Assembly (NCBI RefSeq): GCF_006965485.1
Contig: NZ_CP041360.1
Location: forward strand, 6,180,501-6,244,500
DNA: 64,000 nucleotides
Direction: 5' to 3'
From: Spirosoma sp. KCTC 42546
GTDB lineage: Bacteria > Bacteroidota > Bacteroidia > Cytophagales > Spirosomataceae
A program made the position numbers and the translations under genes. Positions 8,996 through 17,275 of the stretch are shown piece after piece. Every line of letters starts with the position of its first letter. The stretch's first letter is position 1. A model generated the notes under the pieces. It did no database searches, was not told the origin of the DNA, and worked only from the letters and a program-made list of their open reading frames with translations.

Positions 8996-10654
8996 ATGCG
9001 CTTCCCTAAACGCCTTACTCTTTTAGCCTCGTCAGTGCTTGTAGCCGGTGGCATTGGTTTTTTCTCGTTTAAAAACGATGATCGTTTTTTCGAAATCGCC
9101 CGCAACCTCGACATCTACGCCACGTTGTTCAAAGAATTGAATCTGTATTATGTAGATGAGATTAATCCAAACCGGATGGTGAAAACCAGTATCGACGCCA
9201 TGCTGAAGGCGCTCGATCCTTACACCAACTTTTTTGCGGAGGATGAAATCGAGGACTACATGACCATGACCACCGGTCGTTACAACGGCATTGGTGCACT
9301 TATTGGACAGCGCCAGGGAAAGAGTATTGTACTGATGGTATATGAAGGAACGCCTGCCGAAAAATCAGGCCTTCAAATTGGTGATGAGGTCATAAAAATT
9401 GATGGCATTGATATAAAAACGCGCAAAGAGTCTGATCCGGGCAAGTTGCTGAAAGGGCAGAATAACACCGCTGTAAAGCTAACTGTACAGCGATACGGGG
9501 AGAAAAACCCCGTTGAGCTCAGTGTCATTCGCGACGTAGTAAAAATGACCAATGTGCCTTATTACGGCATGATTTCGGAAGATGTTGGCTACATAGACCT
9601 CAAGGATTTTACAGCAACGGCTTCACGGGAGGTGCGTACAGCCTTTCAGGAATTGAAGGGCAAGGGCATGAAGAAACTTATTCTTGATGTTCGTGAAAAC
9701 CCCGGTGGACTCCTCAACATGGCCATCGACATCTGTAATACGTTTATTCCAAAGGATTCAGAGGTTGTTACAACGAAGGGGAAAGTGACCGAGTGGAACA
9801 AAACCTACACGGCGCTGAATCCACCACTTGACCTCGAAATGCCAATTATTGTGCTGACGAACAACCACAGCGCATCGGCCGCCGAAATTGTATCGGGGGT
9901 GATTCAGGATTACGACCGGGGTGTTTTGATCGGTCAGCGTACGTACGGCAAGGGCTTAGTGCAAACCACCCGCGAGTTATCGTTTAATACCAAGCTTAAA
10001 ATCACCACAGCTAAGTACTACATTCCAAGTGGACGTTGTATTCAGGCCATCGACTACAGTCACCGCAACCCAGATGGTAGTGTTGGCAAAATTCCCGACT
10101 CTCTGAAAACAGCATTTAAAACTAAAGCCGGTCGGGTGGTGTATGATGGGGGTGGTGTTCTGCCTGATGTAGTCATTGAAGCCCAAACACCAACGCCTAT
10201 TGCCCTTAGCCTGACGAACAAAGGGCTGATTTTCGATTATGCCGTGAAATACCGTCACGAACACCCGAGTATCAAACCCGCCCGTGAGTTCCGTCTGACA
10301 GACGCTGAGTACAGTGATTTTGCCAAGTGGGTAGGCGACAAAGAATACGACTATACTACACAGGTTGAAAAAGACCTCGGCACACTCGAAGCCTCAGCTA
10401 AGAAAGAAAAATACTTCGATCAGATTCAGGATCAACTCAAATCGCTTAAGACCAAGATGTCGCACAGCAAAGACGCCGACCTGAATACGTTTAAAACGGA
10501 GATCCGGACGTTGCTTGAGCAGGAAATTGCGGGCCATTATTACCTGCAAAAAGGCCTCAAAGAAGCCTCATTTGCTACGGATCCTGAAATGAAAGCCGCT
10601 TTGGACCTCTTCAAGGACATGGGTCGGTACTCAACTATTTTAAAAGGAAAATAA
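8996..10654 (+). CDS. Carboxy-terminal processing protease (S41 family)
   Basis: This 552-residue periplasmic serine protease has an N-terminal membrane anchor or signal (residues 7-24), an S41 N-terminal helical region, a PDZ domain (about 95-175; GTPAEKSGLQIGDEVIKIDG) and the catalytic domain. The Ser-Lys dyad is Ser294 (NNHSASAAE) and Lys319 (GQRTYGKG), with the normal 25-residue spacing. C-terminal processing proteases trim or degrade envelope proteins from their C-terminus. A further 150-residue helical C-terminal region follows the catalytic domain. The neighbour upstream is rnpA, and downstream is tsaB across a purine/pyrimidine repeat. Confidence 0.93.
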   Translation: MRFPKRLTLLASSVLVAGGIGFFSFKNDDRFFEIARNLDIYATLFKELNLYYVDEINPNRMVKTSIDAMLKALDPYTNFFAEDEIEDYMTMTTGRYNGIGALIGQRQGKSIVLMVYEGTPAEKSGLQIGDEVIKIDGIDIKTRKESDPGKLLKGQNNTAVKLTVQRYGEKNPVELSVIRDVVKMTNVPYYGMISEDVGYIDLKDFTATASREVRTAFQELKGKGMKKLILDVRENPGGLLNMAIDICNTFIPKDSEVVTTKGKVTEWNKTYTALNPPLDLEMPIIVLTNNHSASAAEIVSGVIQDYDRGVLIGQRTYGKGLVQTTRELSFNTKLKITTAKYYIPSGRCIQAIDYSHRNPDGSVGKIPDSLKTAFKTKAGRVVYDGGGVLPDVVIEAQTPTPIALSLTNKGLIFDYAVKYRHEHPSIKPAREFRLTDAEYSDFAKWVGDKEYDYTTQVEKDLGTLEASAKKEKYFDQIQDQLKSLKTKMSHSKDADLNTFKTEIRTLLEQEIAGHYYLQKGLKEASFATDPEMKAALDLFKDMGRYSTILKGK

Positions 10655-10658
10655 TAAA

Positions 10659-10774
10659 GGGGAGGAAGGAGGAAAGGGAGGAGGGGGAAGAAAGGGTTGC
10701 TGACGCAAGAATATCCCTTTCCTCCCTTTCCTCCCTTTCCTCCCTTTCCTCCCTTTCCTCCCTTTCCTCCCTTT
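10659..10774. repeat. GA/CT-rich inverted repeat with six 9-bp CCTCCCTTT tandem copies
   Basis: The ctp-tsaB spacer has a purine-rich left part (10659-10695) and a pyrimidine-rich right part that can pair with it. The right part contains six uninterrupted copies of CCTCCCTTT (10721-10774), preceded by a partial copy. The tract ends one base before the tsaB ATG, so the repeat replaces any normal leader. Similar GA/CT hairpins occur at 13698-13759, 46860-46926 and 50952-51061. Confidence 0.9.
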
Positions 10775-10775
10775 C

Positions 10776-11465
10776 ATGCTCATTCTCTCTCTCGATACTT
10801 CCACAGCCAATTGTTCCGTGGCTCTCCATCAGGGTGGCAGCCTGTTGGGTTGTTATGAACTCTTTACAGAACGCACGTCTGCATCTATGCTTACAACACT
10901 TATCAGTGATGTTGTTCAGCAGGCAGGATATGAGTTAGGGCAATTGGATGCAGTGGCCGTAGCCAAGGGGCCAGGTTCCTATACGGGGCTGCGTATTGCG
11001 GTATCAACGGCTAAAGGGCTATGTTTTGCGTTAGACAAACCGCTGCTGGCCGTAAATACGTTAGCAGGTATGGCTGGTCAGGTGCGAGAATACTTTCCTG
11101 CCGGTTATACCCTGTGCCCCATGATTGATGCCCGCCGGATGGAGGTCTATTGTGCCTTTTATGACACAAGTGGGCTTGAAATCCAACCCACATCGGCACA
11201 AATCATTGACGAAAATTCATTCAGTAACTGGCTGACACTAGGCCCGGTGGTGTTCTTCGGCGATGGGGCCGCAAAATGCCGGTCACTATTGGGCGAACAC
11301 CCAAACGCTTTCTTTCCTGCTATCCATATTGTCCCATCAGCCCGCACGATTGGCCAATTGGCAACCTCAGTTTATGACGCAGGTCAATTCGAGAATTTGG
11401 CCACTTTCGAGCCATTCTATCTGAAAGACTTCATAACTACACAGCCTAAAAAGCTGGTGGTTTAA
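10776..11465 (+). CDS. tsaB: tRNA threonylcarbamoyladenosine biosynthesis protein TsaB
   Basis: The 229-residue protein has the ASKHA-fold start ILSLDTSTANCSVAL and the TsaB signature AKGPGSYTGLRIAVSTAKGL (about residues 63-82). TsaB lacks the metal-binding histidines of TsaD and acts as its dimer partner. The TsaB-TsaD-TsaE complex transfers threonylcarbamoyl to A37 of ANN-decoding tRNAs. The ATG directly follows the 9-bp tandem repeat array, leaving no space for a conventional ribosome binding site. The length and motif order are normal. Confidence 0.93.
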   Translation: MLILSLDTSTANCSVALHQGGSLLGCYELFTERTSASMLTTLISDVVQQAGYELGQLDAVAVAKGPGSYTGLRIAVSTAKGLCFALDKPLLAVNTLAGMAGQVREYFPAGYTLCPMIDARRMEVYCAFYDTSGLEIQPTSAQIIDENSFSNWLTLGPVVFFGDGAAKCRSLLGEHPNAFFPAIHIVPSARTIGQLATSVYDAGQFENLATFEPFYLKDFITTQPKKLVV

Positions 11466-11495
11466 TCAATCCTACAGTATTATTTGCCCAATCTC

Positions 11496-11564
11496 TGACA
11501 GGATTACAGGCTTTATAGAGTAGTGCTGACTGTAAAATCCTGCCTTATCCTGTTAATCCTGTCA
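11496..11564. repeat. Inverted repeat of the CAGGATTA family between tsaB and coaX
   Basis: TGACAGGATTACAGG (11496-11510) pairs with CCTGTTAATCCTGTCA (11549-11564) apart from one bulged base. The loop carries a further partial copy (AAATCCTGCCTTATCCTG). I recall similar AACAGGATTAACAGG units from intergenic DNA of other bacteria, but I cannot check that here. Confidence 0.7.
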
Positions 11565-11643
11565 AAAACATAATTTATCATAAAGCGAGAATCTGCGGTT
11601 TTTCCCCTTATTTCGCCCCGACAACCGTCTATTTCCCGCTCCT

Positions 11644-12426
11644 GTGCAGATTATCGTTGATATTGGCAATACCGACGCCGTTTTCGGACTTTATGACCAA
11701 ACTACCTGGCAACACATCTGGCGTACTCCTTCCTGGCGTGAAGAATCAGCAGATTCCTACGAACGTCGGTTGCGGCTCTGGTTGCTCGAAGCCAGTATCC
11801 CACTGAGTGCGATCAAAACTACCGTACTGAGTAGCGTTGTGCCCGATTTAACGCCTACTATGCGGGCCATGCTAGCCGAATTGTTTGGATTTGACCCTGT
11901 GGTAGTAGGACCAGGCGTTTATCCGCTATTACCCCTTGAGATTCTGCGTCCGCACGAAATAGGAGCCGACCTTGTGGCTAATGCGCTGGCAGCTTATACG
12001 CGCTATAAACGGACATGTGTTGTTGTCGATTTTGGTACGGCCCTGACGTTCACCACTGTGTCGGGGAAAGGCAAAATTTTGGGAGTGGCTATTGCACCTG
12101 GCCTTAAAACTGCCATCCGGTCGTTATTTGCCAATACCGCCCAACTACCCGAAGTGCCCATTGAAGTGCCTTCGTCGGCGCTTGGAACCAGTACGACGCA
12201 TGCTATTCAGGCGGGCGTAGTATTAGGCTATGAAGGCTTGGTTCGCTCTCTGGTGAGCCGGATTCAAACCGAACTCAACGGCGACTGCATAGCCGTAGCA
12301 ACAGGTGGCCTCTCGGGTCGGATTCCATCGTTGCACGATGTTTTTACCGACATCGTTCCGTCATTGACGCTGGAAGGTGTTCGTTTGATTGGTGCATTCG
12401 TTACGTCGTCAACCAATAGTAGATAA
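11644..12426 (+). CDS. coaX: Type III pantothenate kinase
   Basis: This 260-residue protein has the ASKHA motifs of CoaX: VDIGNTDAVFGLYD at the N-terminus (phosphate 1), LRPHEIGADLVANALAAYTRY, VVDFGTALTFTTV (phosphate 2) and AIAPGL. It phosphorylates pantothenate in the first step of coenzyme A synthesis and is insensitive to CoA feedback as a family. The start is a GTG at 11644, chosen because the conserved strand begins at the second residue. tsaB lies upstream across a CAGGATTA repeat. A good terminator follows. Confidence 0.92.
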   Translation: MQIIVDIGNTDAVFGLYDQTTWQHIWRTPSWREESADSYERRLRLWLLEASIPLSAIKTTVLSSVVPDLTPTMRAMLAELFGFDPVVVGPGVYPLLPLEILRPHEIGADLVANALAAYTRYKRTCVVVDFGTALTFTTVSGKGKILGVAIAPGLKTAIRSLFANTAQLPEVPIEVPSSALGTSTTHAIQAGVVLGYEGLVRSLVSRIQTELNGDCIAVATGGLSGRIPSLHDVFTDIVPSLTLEGVRLIGAFVTSSTNSR

Positions 12427-12451
12427 CCCTCGTAAACGAGTATTAATCGCT

Positions 12452-12498
12452 AGCCCTCTGCTATCACATTTTTATCGATGTGTCGACAGAGGGCTTTT
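12452..12498 (+). terminator. Terminator after coaX
   Basis: AGCCCTCTG (12452-12460) pairs with CAGAGGGCT (12487-12495), with an inner CACAT/ATGTG stem, followed by TTTT. It lies 26 nt after the coaX stop. Confidence 0.8.
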
Positions 12499-12797
12499 AG
12501 CTATTGTACTATTTAAAGAGCGACAAAAAAGTAGAAATTATTTTGAGACCGTATAATAAATCTCTTTCATATCCTGTATTTAACCTAAAAGTAGAAAAAT
12601 AGAACATTACATTTCTTTTCTCCCATCCGTTCTATTCTATCTAAACATAATTAAATAATAAAGAATAGGATAATTTTTTAGCTGATAACAAGCTACTTAC
12701 CTATTCAGTAACTTGATGTAGGCGTCTTACCCCATGCATGTATTTATGAGGGTGCCAGACACGAAGAGATTCTGCTTCTTACCTAACGTCAACAACG
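12499..12797. other. AT-rich intergenic stretch before a secreted unknown
   Basis: This stretch of nearly 300 bases is markedly richer in A and T than its neighbours. It holds two loose copies of AAAGTAGAAA (about 12529 and 12587). I see no gene, no convincing promoter box and no strong hairpin. It probably contains the promoter of the gene at 12798. Confidence 0.5.
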
Positions 12798-13481
12798 ATG
12801 AAAATACGCTACTTTCTTACATCACTCATTACAATTGTACTTTTTCATGTTTTTTCTATCCAGGCTGCCTTGCCCAAGCCAACCTGGCAATCCGGTAAAC
12901 TAACGCTCAGGGACAAGACCGTTTTAGAAGGCGATTTAAGTTATAATTGGTTAATGGAAACCGTATTGTTTCGCCAGACTGATGGTCGAGTGCGTACGTT
13001 ATCGGCGAATCAACTTAGTCAGTTCGGCTGGTTTGACTTTTCTATTCATAAGTATAGGGACTTTAGAGTCCTCGCGCGTGATGAGCCCAACGTGCCTAGC
13101 AGACCGGCAATTTTCGAGATTTGTATGGATGGATCGCTGGTTGTTGTCAGGCATTTACGACAACGGCACGGTTTACTCAATCGTACGTTTACTCATCCGG
13201 CCTACTTCGCGGATCAGCCAGAGATGGCACAAAACACCGATCATTTCGACTACTTTGTCTACGATGCGGGTCGGTTACGGGCACTGGAGCGATTTCACAC
13301 CGACATTTATGAGCCCTTGATGAGGGCGCACGACAAAACATTACAGCACTACGTACAAGTCCATAATATTAATGACCGAAGTCTATTGGGCCGACTACTC
13401 GTAATAGATCGGTACAATACACTAGTGGAGCAGGATGCTAAAACTGCTTCGGCTAAAGGTATTGTTGTTGCACCCGAATAG
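12798..13481 (+). CDS. Secreted protein of unknown function
   Basis: The 227-residue protein has a signal peptide (MKIRYFLTSLITIVLFHVFSIQAA) and then a soluble domain rich in beta strands. The sequence GKLTLRDKTVLEGDLSYNWLMETVLFRQTDGRVRTLSANQLSQFGWFD looks like a short beta-sandwich repeat that reads a property and a value. I know similar-looking secreted Bacteroidota proteins without assigned function. No catalytic motif is visible. It is convergent with the ribbon-helix-helix gene, with only three bases between their stop codons. Confidence 0.65.
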   Translation: MKIRYFLTSLITIVLFHVFSIQAALPKPTWQSGKLTLRDKTVLEGDLSYNWLMETVLFRQTDGRVRTLSANQLSQFGWFDFSIHKYRDFRVLARDEPNVPSRPAIFEICMDGSLVVVRHLRQRHGLLNRTFTHPAYFADQPEMAQNTDHFDYFVYDAGRLRALERFHTDIYEPLMRAHDKTLQHYVQVHNINDRSLLGRLLVIDRYNTLVEQDAKTASAKGIVVAPE

Positions 13482-13484
13482 CTG

Positions 13485-13676
13485 TTACTCATCAGAAGGC
13501 GTTGATGACTCACTATTAGATGCCTGCACCCGCTTTTTCCGTTTCTTAAGCGCATCGTTAAGCAGAAACTCAATCTGCCCATTCACGCTCCGAAACTCGT
13601 CTTGCGCCCAACGTTCCAGTTCCTTCAGCGTTTCGGGTTGTATTCGTAAGACAAATGCTTTCTTTTCAGCAGCCAT
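13485..13676 (-). CDS. Arc-like ribbon-helix-helix DNA-binding protein
   Basis: This 63-residue protein has the layout of the Arc/MetJ ribbon-helix-helix fold. The beta strand is KKAFVLRI, followed by helix QPETLKELERWAQDEF and helix NGQIEFLLNDALKKRKKR, then a Ser/Thr-rich tail. Such proteins bind DNA as dimers, often as antitoxins or small repressors. It lies downstream of the SPFH gene on the same strand, across a GA/CT-rich hairpin. I recall Arc-like genes next to SPFH/band-7 genes in other genomes, so the pair may be functionally linked. No toxin gene is adjacent. Confidence 0.8.
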   Translation of the reverse strand: MAAEKKAFVLRIQPETLKELERWAQDEFRSVNGQIEFLLNDALKKRKKRVQASNSESSTPSDE

Positions 13677-13697
13677 AGGAAGGGGGAGGAAAAGGAC

Positions 13698-13759
13698 GAG
13701 AGGGAGGAAAGGGGCGAGAGGAGTTCGGGCGTCAGCCTTTTCTCCCTTTATTCCCTCTC
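13698..13759. repeat. GA/CT-rich imperfect inverted repeat
   Basis: Arms 13698-13713 and 13744-13759 match at 14 of 16 positions. The surrounding 100 bases are purine-rich on the left and pyrimidine-rich on the right. It fills the gap between the SPFH stop and the start of the ribbon-helix-helix gene and belongs to the same family as the repeats at 10659, 46860 and 50952. Confidence 0.75.
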
Positions 13760-13780
13760 CTCCATCCTCCCTTTCCTCCT

Positions 13781-14629
13781 TTAATTATACAACGTTCCAG
13801 CATTAACAACGGGGCTAACTGACTTTTCACCACAGAGCACAACCAGCAGATTACTGACCATTGCGGCTTTACGTTCCTCATCTAATGCAATAACGCCATT
13901 TTTCTCAAGGCGTTCCAACGCCATTTCAACCATACCAACTGCCCCTTCCACAATCAAACGTCGGGCGGCTATCATAGCCGATGCCTGTTGACGCTGGAGC
14001 ATAGCGCCCGCAATTTCAGAGGCATAAGCTAGGTGGCTAACGCGGGCTTCAATAATATCAACCCCGGCTCGTTCGAGTCGTTCGTTCAGTTCCTGCTCCA
14101 GAAATACATTGATCTGGCCCGTACTATCCCGCAAGGTTACCGATGAGGTTTCGTCTTCCATGTGGTCGTAGGGATACGAGTTCGCTAACTTCCGAACGGC
14201 CGCTTCCGATTGAATCTGCACGAAGTTCACGTAGTTGTCCACATCAAATAGGGCTCTGGACGTGTCTTTCACCTGCCAGACGACTACGGCCGCAATCTCC
14301 ACAGGGTTACCCATTTTATCGTTGACTTTCAGGGTCTGTCCATTCAGGTTACGAGCGCGCAGGCTGATCTTAGTTTTACTATAAAGCGGGTTTACCCAAC
14401 GCAAACCGGTTTCCTTGATTGTCCCTACATAATCCCCGAAAAACGTAGCGGCCATCCCTTCATTGGGGTAAATCACGACAATGCCTTTGAGAATGAATCC
14501 ACCCGCAACAAATAATAAAGCGCCGACAACTGAGCCATAACTTACAAATAGGGCTGCCAGGCCAAAACACACCAAAGCAAGCAACACAAACAGATAACCA
14601 GAAACGGCAATAAGTTTTTTCTCTTCCAT
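13781..14629 (-). CDS. SPFH/band 7 domain membrane protein
   Basis: This 282-residue protein has two N-terminal hydrophobic segments (about residues 10-30 and 33-52) and then a stomatin/prohibitin (SPFH) domain. The domain contains YPNEGMAATFFGDYVGT, RARNLNGQTLKVNDKMGNPVEI and the end segment ERLERAGVDIIEARVSHLAYASEIAGAMLQRQQA. SPFH proteins form ring-like membrane assemblies that organise proteins in microdomains or regulate proteases. It is followed by a ribbon-helix-helix gene on the same strand. No NfeD partner is seen. The stop is directly followed by the GA-rich hairpin. Confidence 0.9.
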   Translation of the reverse strand: MEEKKLIAVSGYLFVLLALVCFGLAALFVSYGSVVGALLFVAGGFILKGIVVIYPNEGMAATFFGDYVGTIKETGLRWVNPLYSKTKISLRARNLNGQTLKVNDKMGNPVEIAAVVVWQVKDTSRALFDVDNYVNFVQIQSEAAVRKLANSYPYDHMEDETSSVTLRDSTGQINVFLEQELNERLERAGVDIIEARVSHLAYASEIAGAMLQRQQASAMIAARRLIVEGAVGMVEMALERLEKNGVIALDEERKAAMVSNLLVVLCGEKSVSPVVNAGTLYN

Positions 14630-14755
14630 GACCGTAAGGATTCAGATGAATAAGTAATATCATTTTGATAGCACAATGATACTGAAAATTACTGTCGATC
14701 GGTCAAAATATAGAGGAGTGGTCAGCCAACTCCACCAATGGCAGTAGACGGATAG

Positions 14756-15628
14756 TTATAGATTATTACGGTGGAAACGCTGATAACTCAGGGGGCTTTG
14801 TCCTGTAACGGCTTTAAATTTCTCAAAAAAGCAGGTTGCGTTTTGGAATCCACTTTCGTAACAGATCTGCTGAATGCTTCTTCGATTGTCAATTAGTTGA
14901 CGGCAGGCATGGCCAACCCGTATTTCTGTCAGAAACTCCGAATAGGTCTTACCCGTGCGAGACTTGAAATATCGGCAAAATGAATTGGGGGAAAGACCCG
15001 CCACAGAGGCAACATCATCCAGCCTTATTTTCTGTTTAAACTCTCTGAATGTAAATTCATAAATGGCGTTGATCCGCTCATTTTCCGCATCGGCAAAGTC
15101 GTATTCGAAACCGAGTGAGGAGAGCAATTCGACTTCTTTTGCCTGGGCAATAGCCAGTAAGCAATCTAGCAACGCAATTAATTGGTAAGCGCCTTCCAAC
15201 TGATAAAGCGTTTCAATTTTTGAACCGATCAAGGCTCGGTCAGCCCCCGTCAGCAGAATTCCTCGTTTCGCTTTTTCCAGAACCTGTTTGATCGGCTTAG
15301 TTTCGGGTAGCGTCAGAAACCGATCTCCCCAGAAATCTTCCGTAAAATGAATAACGGTAGCGTAAGGCTGTAAATTCTGATTATCAGGCAGTTCCTGCTC
15401 ATCATAGCGCCAATAATGGGGCAGATTGGCCCCTACAAGCACCACATCGCCCGGCCCAAATCGTTTAATATTATCACCAACAAACTGGGTGCCAGTGCCT
15501 TTGTGAAACTGAATCAACTCAACTTCAGAATGGAAATGCCAACGGTTATTTATATTAGGCGATTGATCCTGCCGTACACTGAACGAACGGGTAGGTCCAG
15601 TACTTACTTTTAATAATTGGGGTTTCAT
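14756..15628 (-). CDS. AraC family transcriptional regulator
   Basis: This is a protein of about 290 residues with an N-terminal cupin-type sensing domain (WHFHSEVELIQFHKGTGTQFVGDN, RFGPGDVVLVGANLPHYWRYD) and a C-terminal AraC double helix-turn-helix. The signature there is ASVAGLSPNSFCRYFKSRTGKTYSEFL, ending CYESGFQNATCFFEKFKAVTGQSP. It starts at MKPQLLKVS (15628). An ATG at 15667 would add 13 residues. It is divergent from the FucP-type permease gene across about 150 bases, the usual arrangement for a local activator, so it probably senses the sugar handled by the genes at 15777-19178. Confidence 0.9.
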   Translation of the reverse strand: MKPQLLKVSTGPTRSFSVRQDQSPNINNRWHFHSEVELIQFHKGTGTQFVGDNIKRFGPGDVVLVGANLPHYWRYDEQELPDNQNLQPYATVIHFTEDFWGDRFLTLPETKPIKQVLEKAKRGILLTGADRALIGSKIETLYQLEGAYQLIALLDCLLAIAQAKEVELLSSLGFEYDFADAENERINAIYEFTFREFKQKIRLDDVASVAGLSPNSFCRYFKSRTGKTYSEFLTEIRVGHACRQLIDNRRSIQQICYESGFQNATCFFEKFKAVTGQSPLSYQRFHRNNL

Positions 15629-15776
15629 AAAAATATTCTTCAGGAATAGCCTTATTTCTGAAGTCATGCCAATATAGCTTAGTATCTGGGTAAATTCCTA
15701 CAAAATAGGAGTTAAGAAATAGAGTTACTTTGTACCGTAATCTTACGGGATTTACACCTAAACCCAAAAAAGTCCT

Positions 15777-17030
15777 GTGTCTAAACCTGATACCCGCTTC
15801 GCCGTCGCTTTAATAACGGTTCTCTTCTTTCTTTGGGGATTTGCGGTGAATCTGAATCCCATTCTGATTCCGCACCTCAAAAAGGCTTGTCAATTAAGCG
15901 ATGTTCAATCAGCTCTGATTGATTCCGCTTTTTACATTGCCTATTTTCTTATGGCTCTGCCCGCTGGCCTATTTATGAAACGCTACGGGTACAAAGCAGG
16001 AATTACGTTTGGCTTATTACTATTTGCTGGGGGGGCCTGTTTATTTTATCCGGCAGCTGACGCACGGCAGTTCATTTTTTTCCTGGTGGCTCTGTTCATC
16101 ATTGCAAGTGGACTAACCCTATTAGAGACAGCGGCAAATCCGTATATCACCGCCTTGGGCGATGCTGAAACAGGCACACAACGGCTCAACTTCGCCCAGT
16201 CTTTCAATGGATTGGCAGCCTTTCTGGCTCCTCTTGCGGGTGGCAAATTTATTCTATCAGGCAAGAATTTGTCGACTACTGAGCAGCAAGCTATGGGGCC
16301 AGAACAATTCGAAGCGTATCTGAAAGCGGAAGCATCGTCGGTACAAATTCCATTTCTAGTGATTGGGGGCGTTGTGTTGCTGGTGGCGTTGCTGATTAGC
16401 CGTACTAAGCTACCTGTTATCAAGGAGCAAGAAGACTCACCAACAACGAGTCAGGGCTCTATTCTCTCCGAAAAAAATCTGGTTCTGGGCGTAATTGCTC
16501 AGTTTTTCTACGTGGGTGCACAGGTCTGCATTAGTAGTTTTTTTATCCGGTTCGTAGGGCAGGTAGCCGATATTGGCGAAAAAGAAGCGGCTGAGTTGTT
16601 ATCGTTTGCTTTGCTCGGCTTTATGGTTGGTCGCTTCTTCGGTACGTTCCTTATGAAATACATTACTCCCCCTCATTTACTGGCTATCTATAGTCTACTC
16701 AACATTGGATTACTGGCAATTGCGGTGTTTGGTCATGGACAACTAACAGTTTATACGCTGGTTGGCGTCGAATTTTTCATGTCGATCATGTTTCCTACCA
16801 TTTTTTCGCTGAGTATTCGGGGATTAGGATCCAAAACAAAGTTGGGATCATCCATGGTCATTATGGCTATTGGGGGCGGGGCTGTTTTTCCAGTCATTAT
16901 GGGTCGTGTTTCTGATCTGACCACGATGCAGATGGCCTACCTGGTTCCAGCTATCTGTTTTTTACCGATTCTGTATTTTGCCATAAAGAATTTTTCAGTC
17001 AAGAACGTGACGCTAACCGCTTCACATTAG
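15777..17030 (+). CDS. FucP-type sugar:H+ symporter (MFS)
   Basis: This 417-residue inner-membrane protein of about 12 segments has the sequence pattern of the L-fucose/glucose/galactose permease group: FFLWGFAVNLNPILIPHLKKACQLSD, SAFYIAYFLMALPAGLFMKRYGYKAGI, and TLLETAANPYITALGDAETGTQRLNFAQSFNGL. It imports a sugar with protons. It starts at GTG 15777, just before the conserved region. The divergent AraC regulator and the downstream SDR and zinc dehydrogenase suggest a deoxysugar such as fucose or rhamnose, which is inference. Two hairpin terminators follow (17171-17249). Confidence 0.87.
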   Translation: MSKPDTRFAVALITVLFFLWGFAVNLNPILIPHLKKACQLSDVQSALIDSAFYIAYFLMALPAGLFMKRYGYKAGITFGLLLFAGGACLFYPAADARQFIFFLVALFIIASGLTLLETAANPYITALGDAETGTQRLNFAQSFNGLAAFLAPLAGGKFILSGKNLSTTEQQAMGPEQFEAYLKAEASSVQIPFLVIGGVVLLVALLISRTKLPVIKEQEDSPTTSQGSILSEKNLVLGVIAQFFYVGAQVCISSFFIRFVGQVADIGEKEAAELLSFALLGFMVGRFFGTFLMKYITPPHLLAIYSLLNIGLLAIAVFGHGQLTVYTLVGVEFFMSIMFPTIFSLSIRGLGSKTKLGSSMVIMAIGGGAVFPVIMGRVSDLTTMQMAYLVPAICFLPILYFAIKNFSVKNVTLTASH

Positions 17031-17170
17031 TAAGTAATTAATTTGAATTCTGTTGATTCTATAGATGCTATTGATTTATTAATAACCAGAATCCAGAGAA
17101 TCACTAGCGTCTATTGAATAAGTCCTAAAGAATCATCCTGCACTCGAATAAAGTTCAGGACAACGTCAAT

Positions 17171-17196
17171 AACTCCATTATGTAGGAGTTTTTTCA
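17171..17196 (+). terminator. Terminator 1 downstream of the FucP-type permease gene
   Basis: AACTCC (17171-17176) pairs with GGAGTT (17185-17190), followed by a T-run. It lies about 140 nt after the permease stop. Confidence 0.65.
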
Positions 17197-17211
17197 TAGG
17201 TTGGTAGTTCG

Positions 17212-17249
17212 GAAAGCCCCACCGGCTTGCGTGAGGGCTTTCTTTTTTT
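17212..17249 (+). terminator. Terminator 2, just before the SDR gene
   Basis: GAAAGCCC (17212-17219) pairs with GGGCTTTC (17235-17242), followed by seven T residues. It ends only 27 nt before the SDR start, leaving little room for a separate promoter. Confidence 0.8.
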
Positions 17250-17275
17250 CATCGAACATGTAGTTAATCATAGAT

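Noticed and set aside
10721..10774. Possible CRISPR array (regular repeats)
   Set aside because: The repeats are 9 bp and directly joined, with no spacers and no cas genes nearby.
10635..10829. A minus-strand frame coding for repeated Glu-Arg units
   Set aside because: It only translates the 9-bp tandem repeat before tsaB.
17040..17120. Further inverted repeat after the permease gene
   Set aside because: GATTCT/AGAATC words occur but do not line up into a convincing stem.
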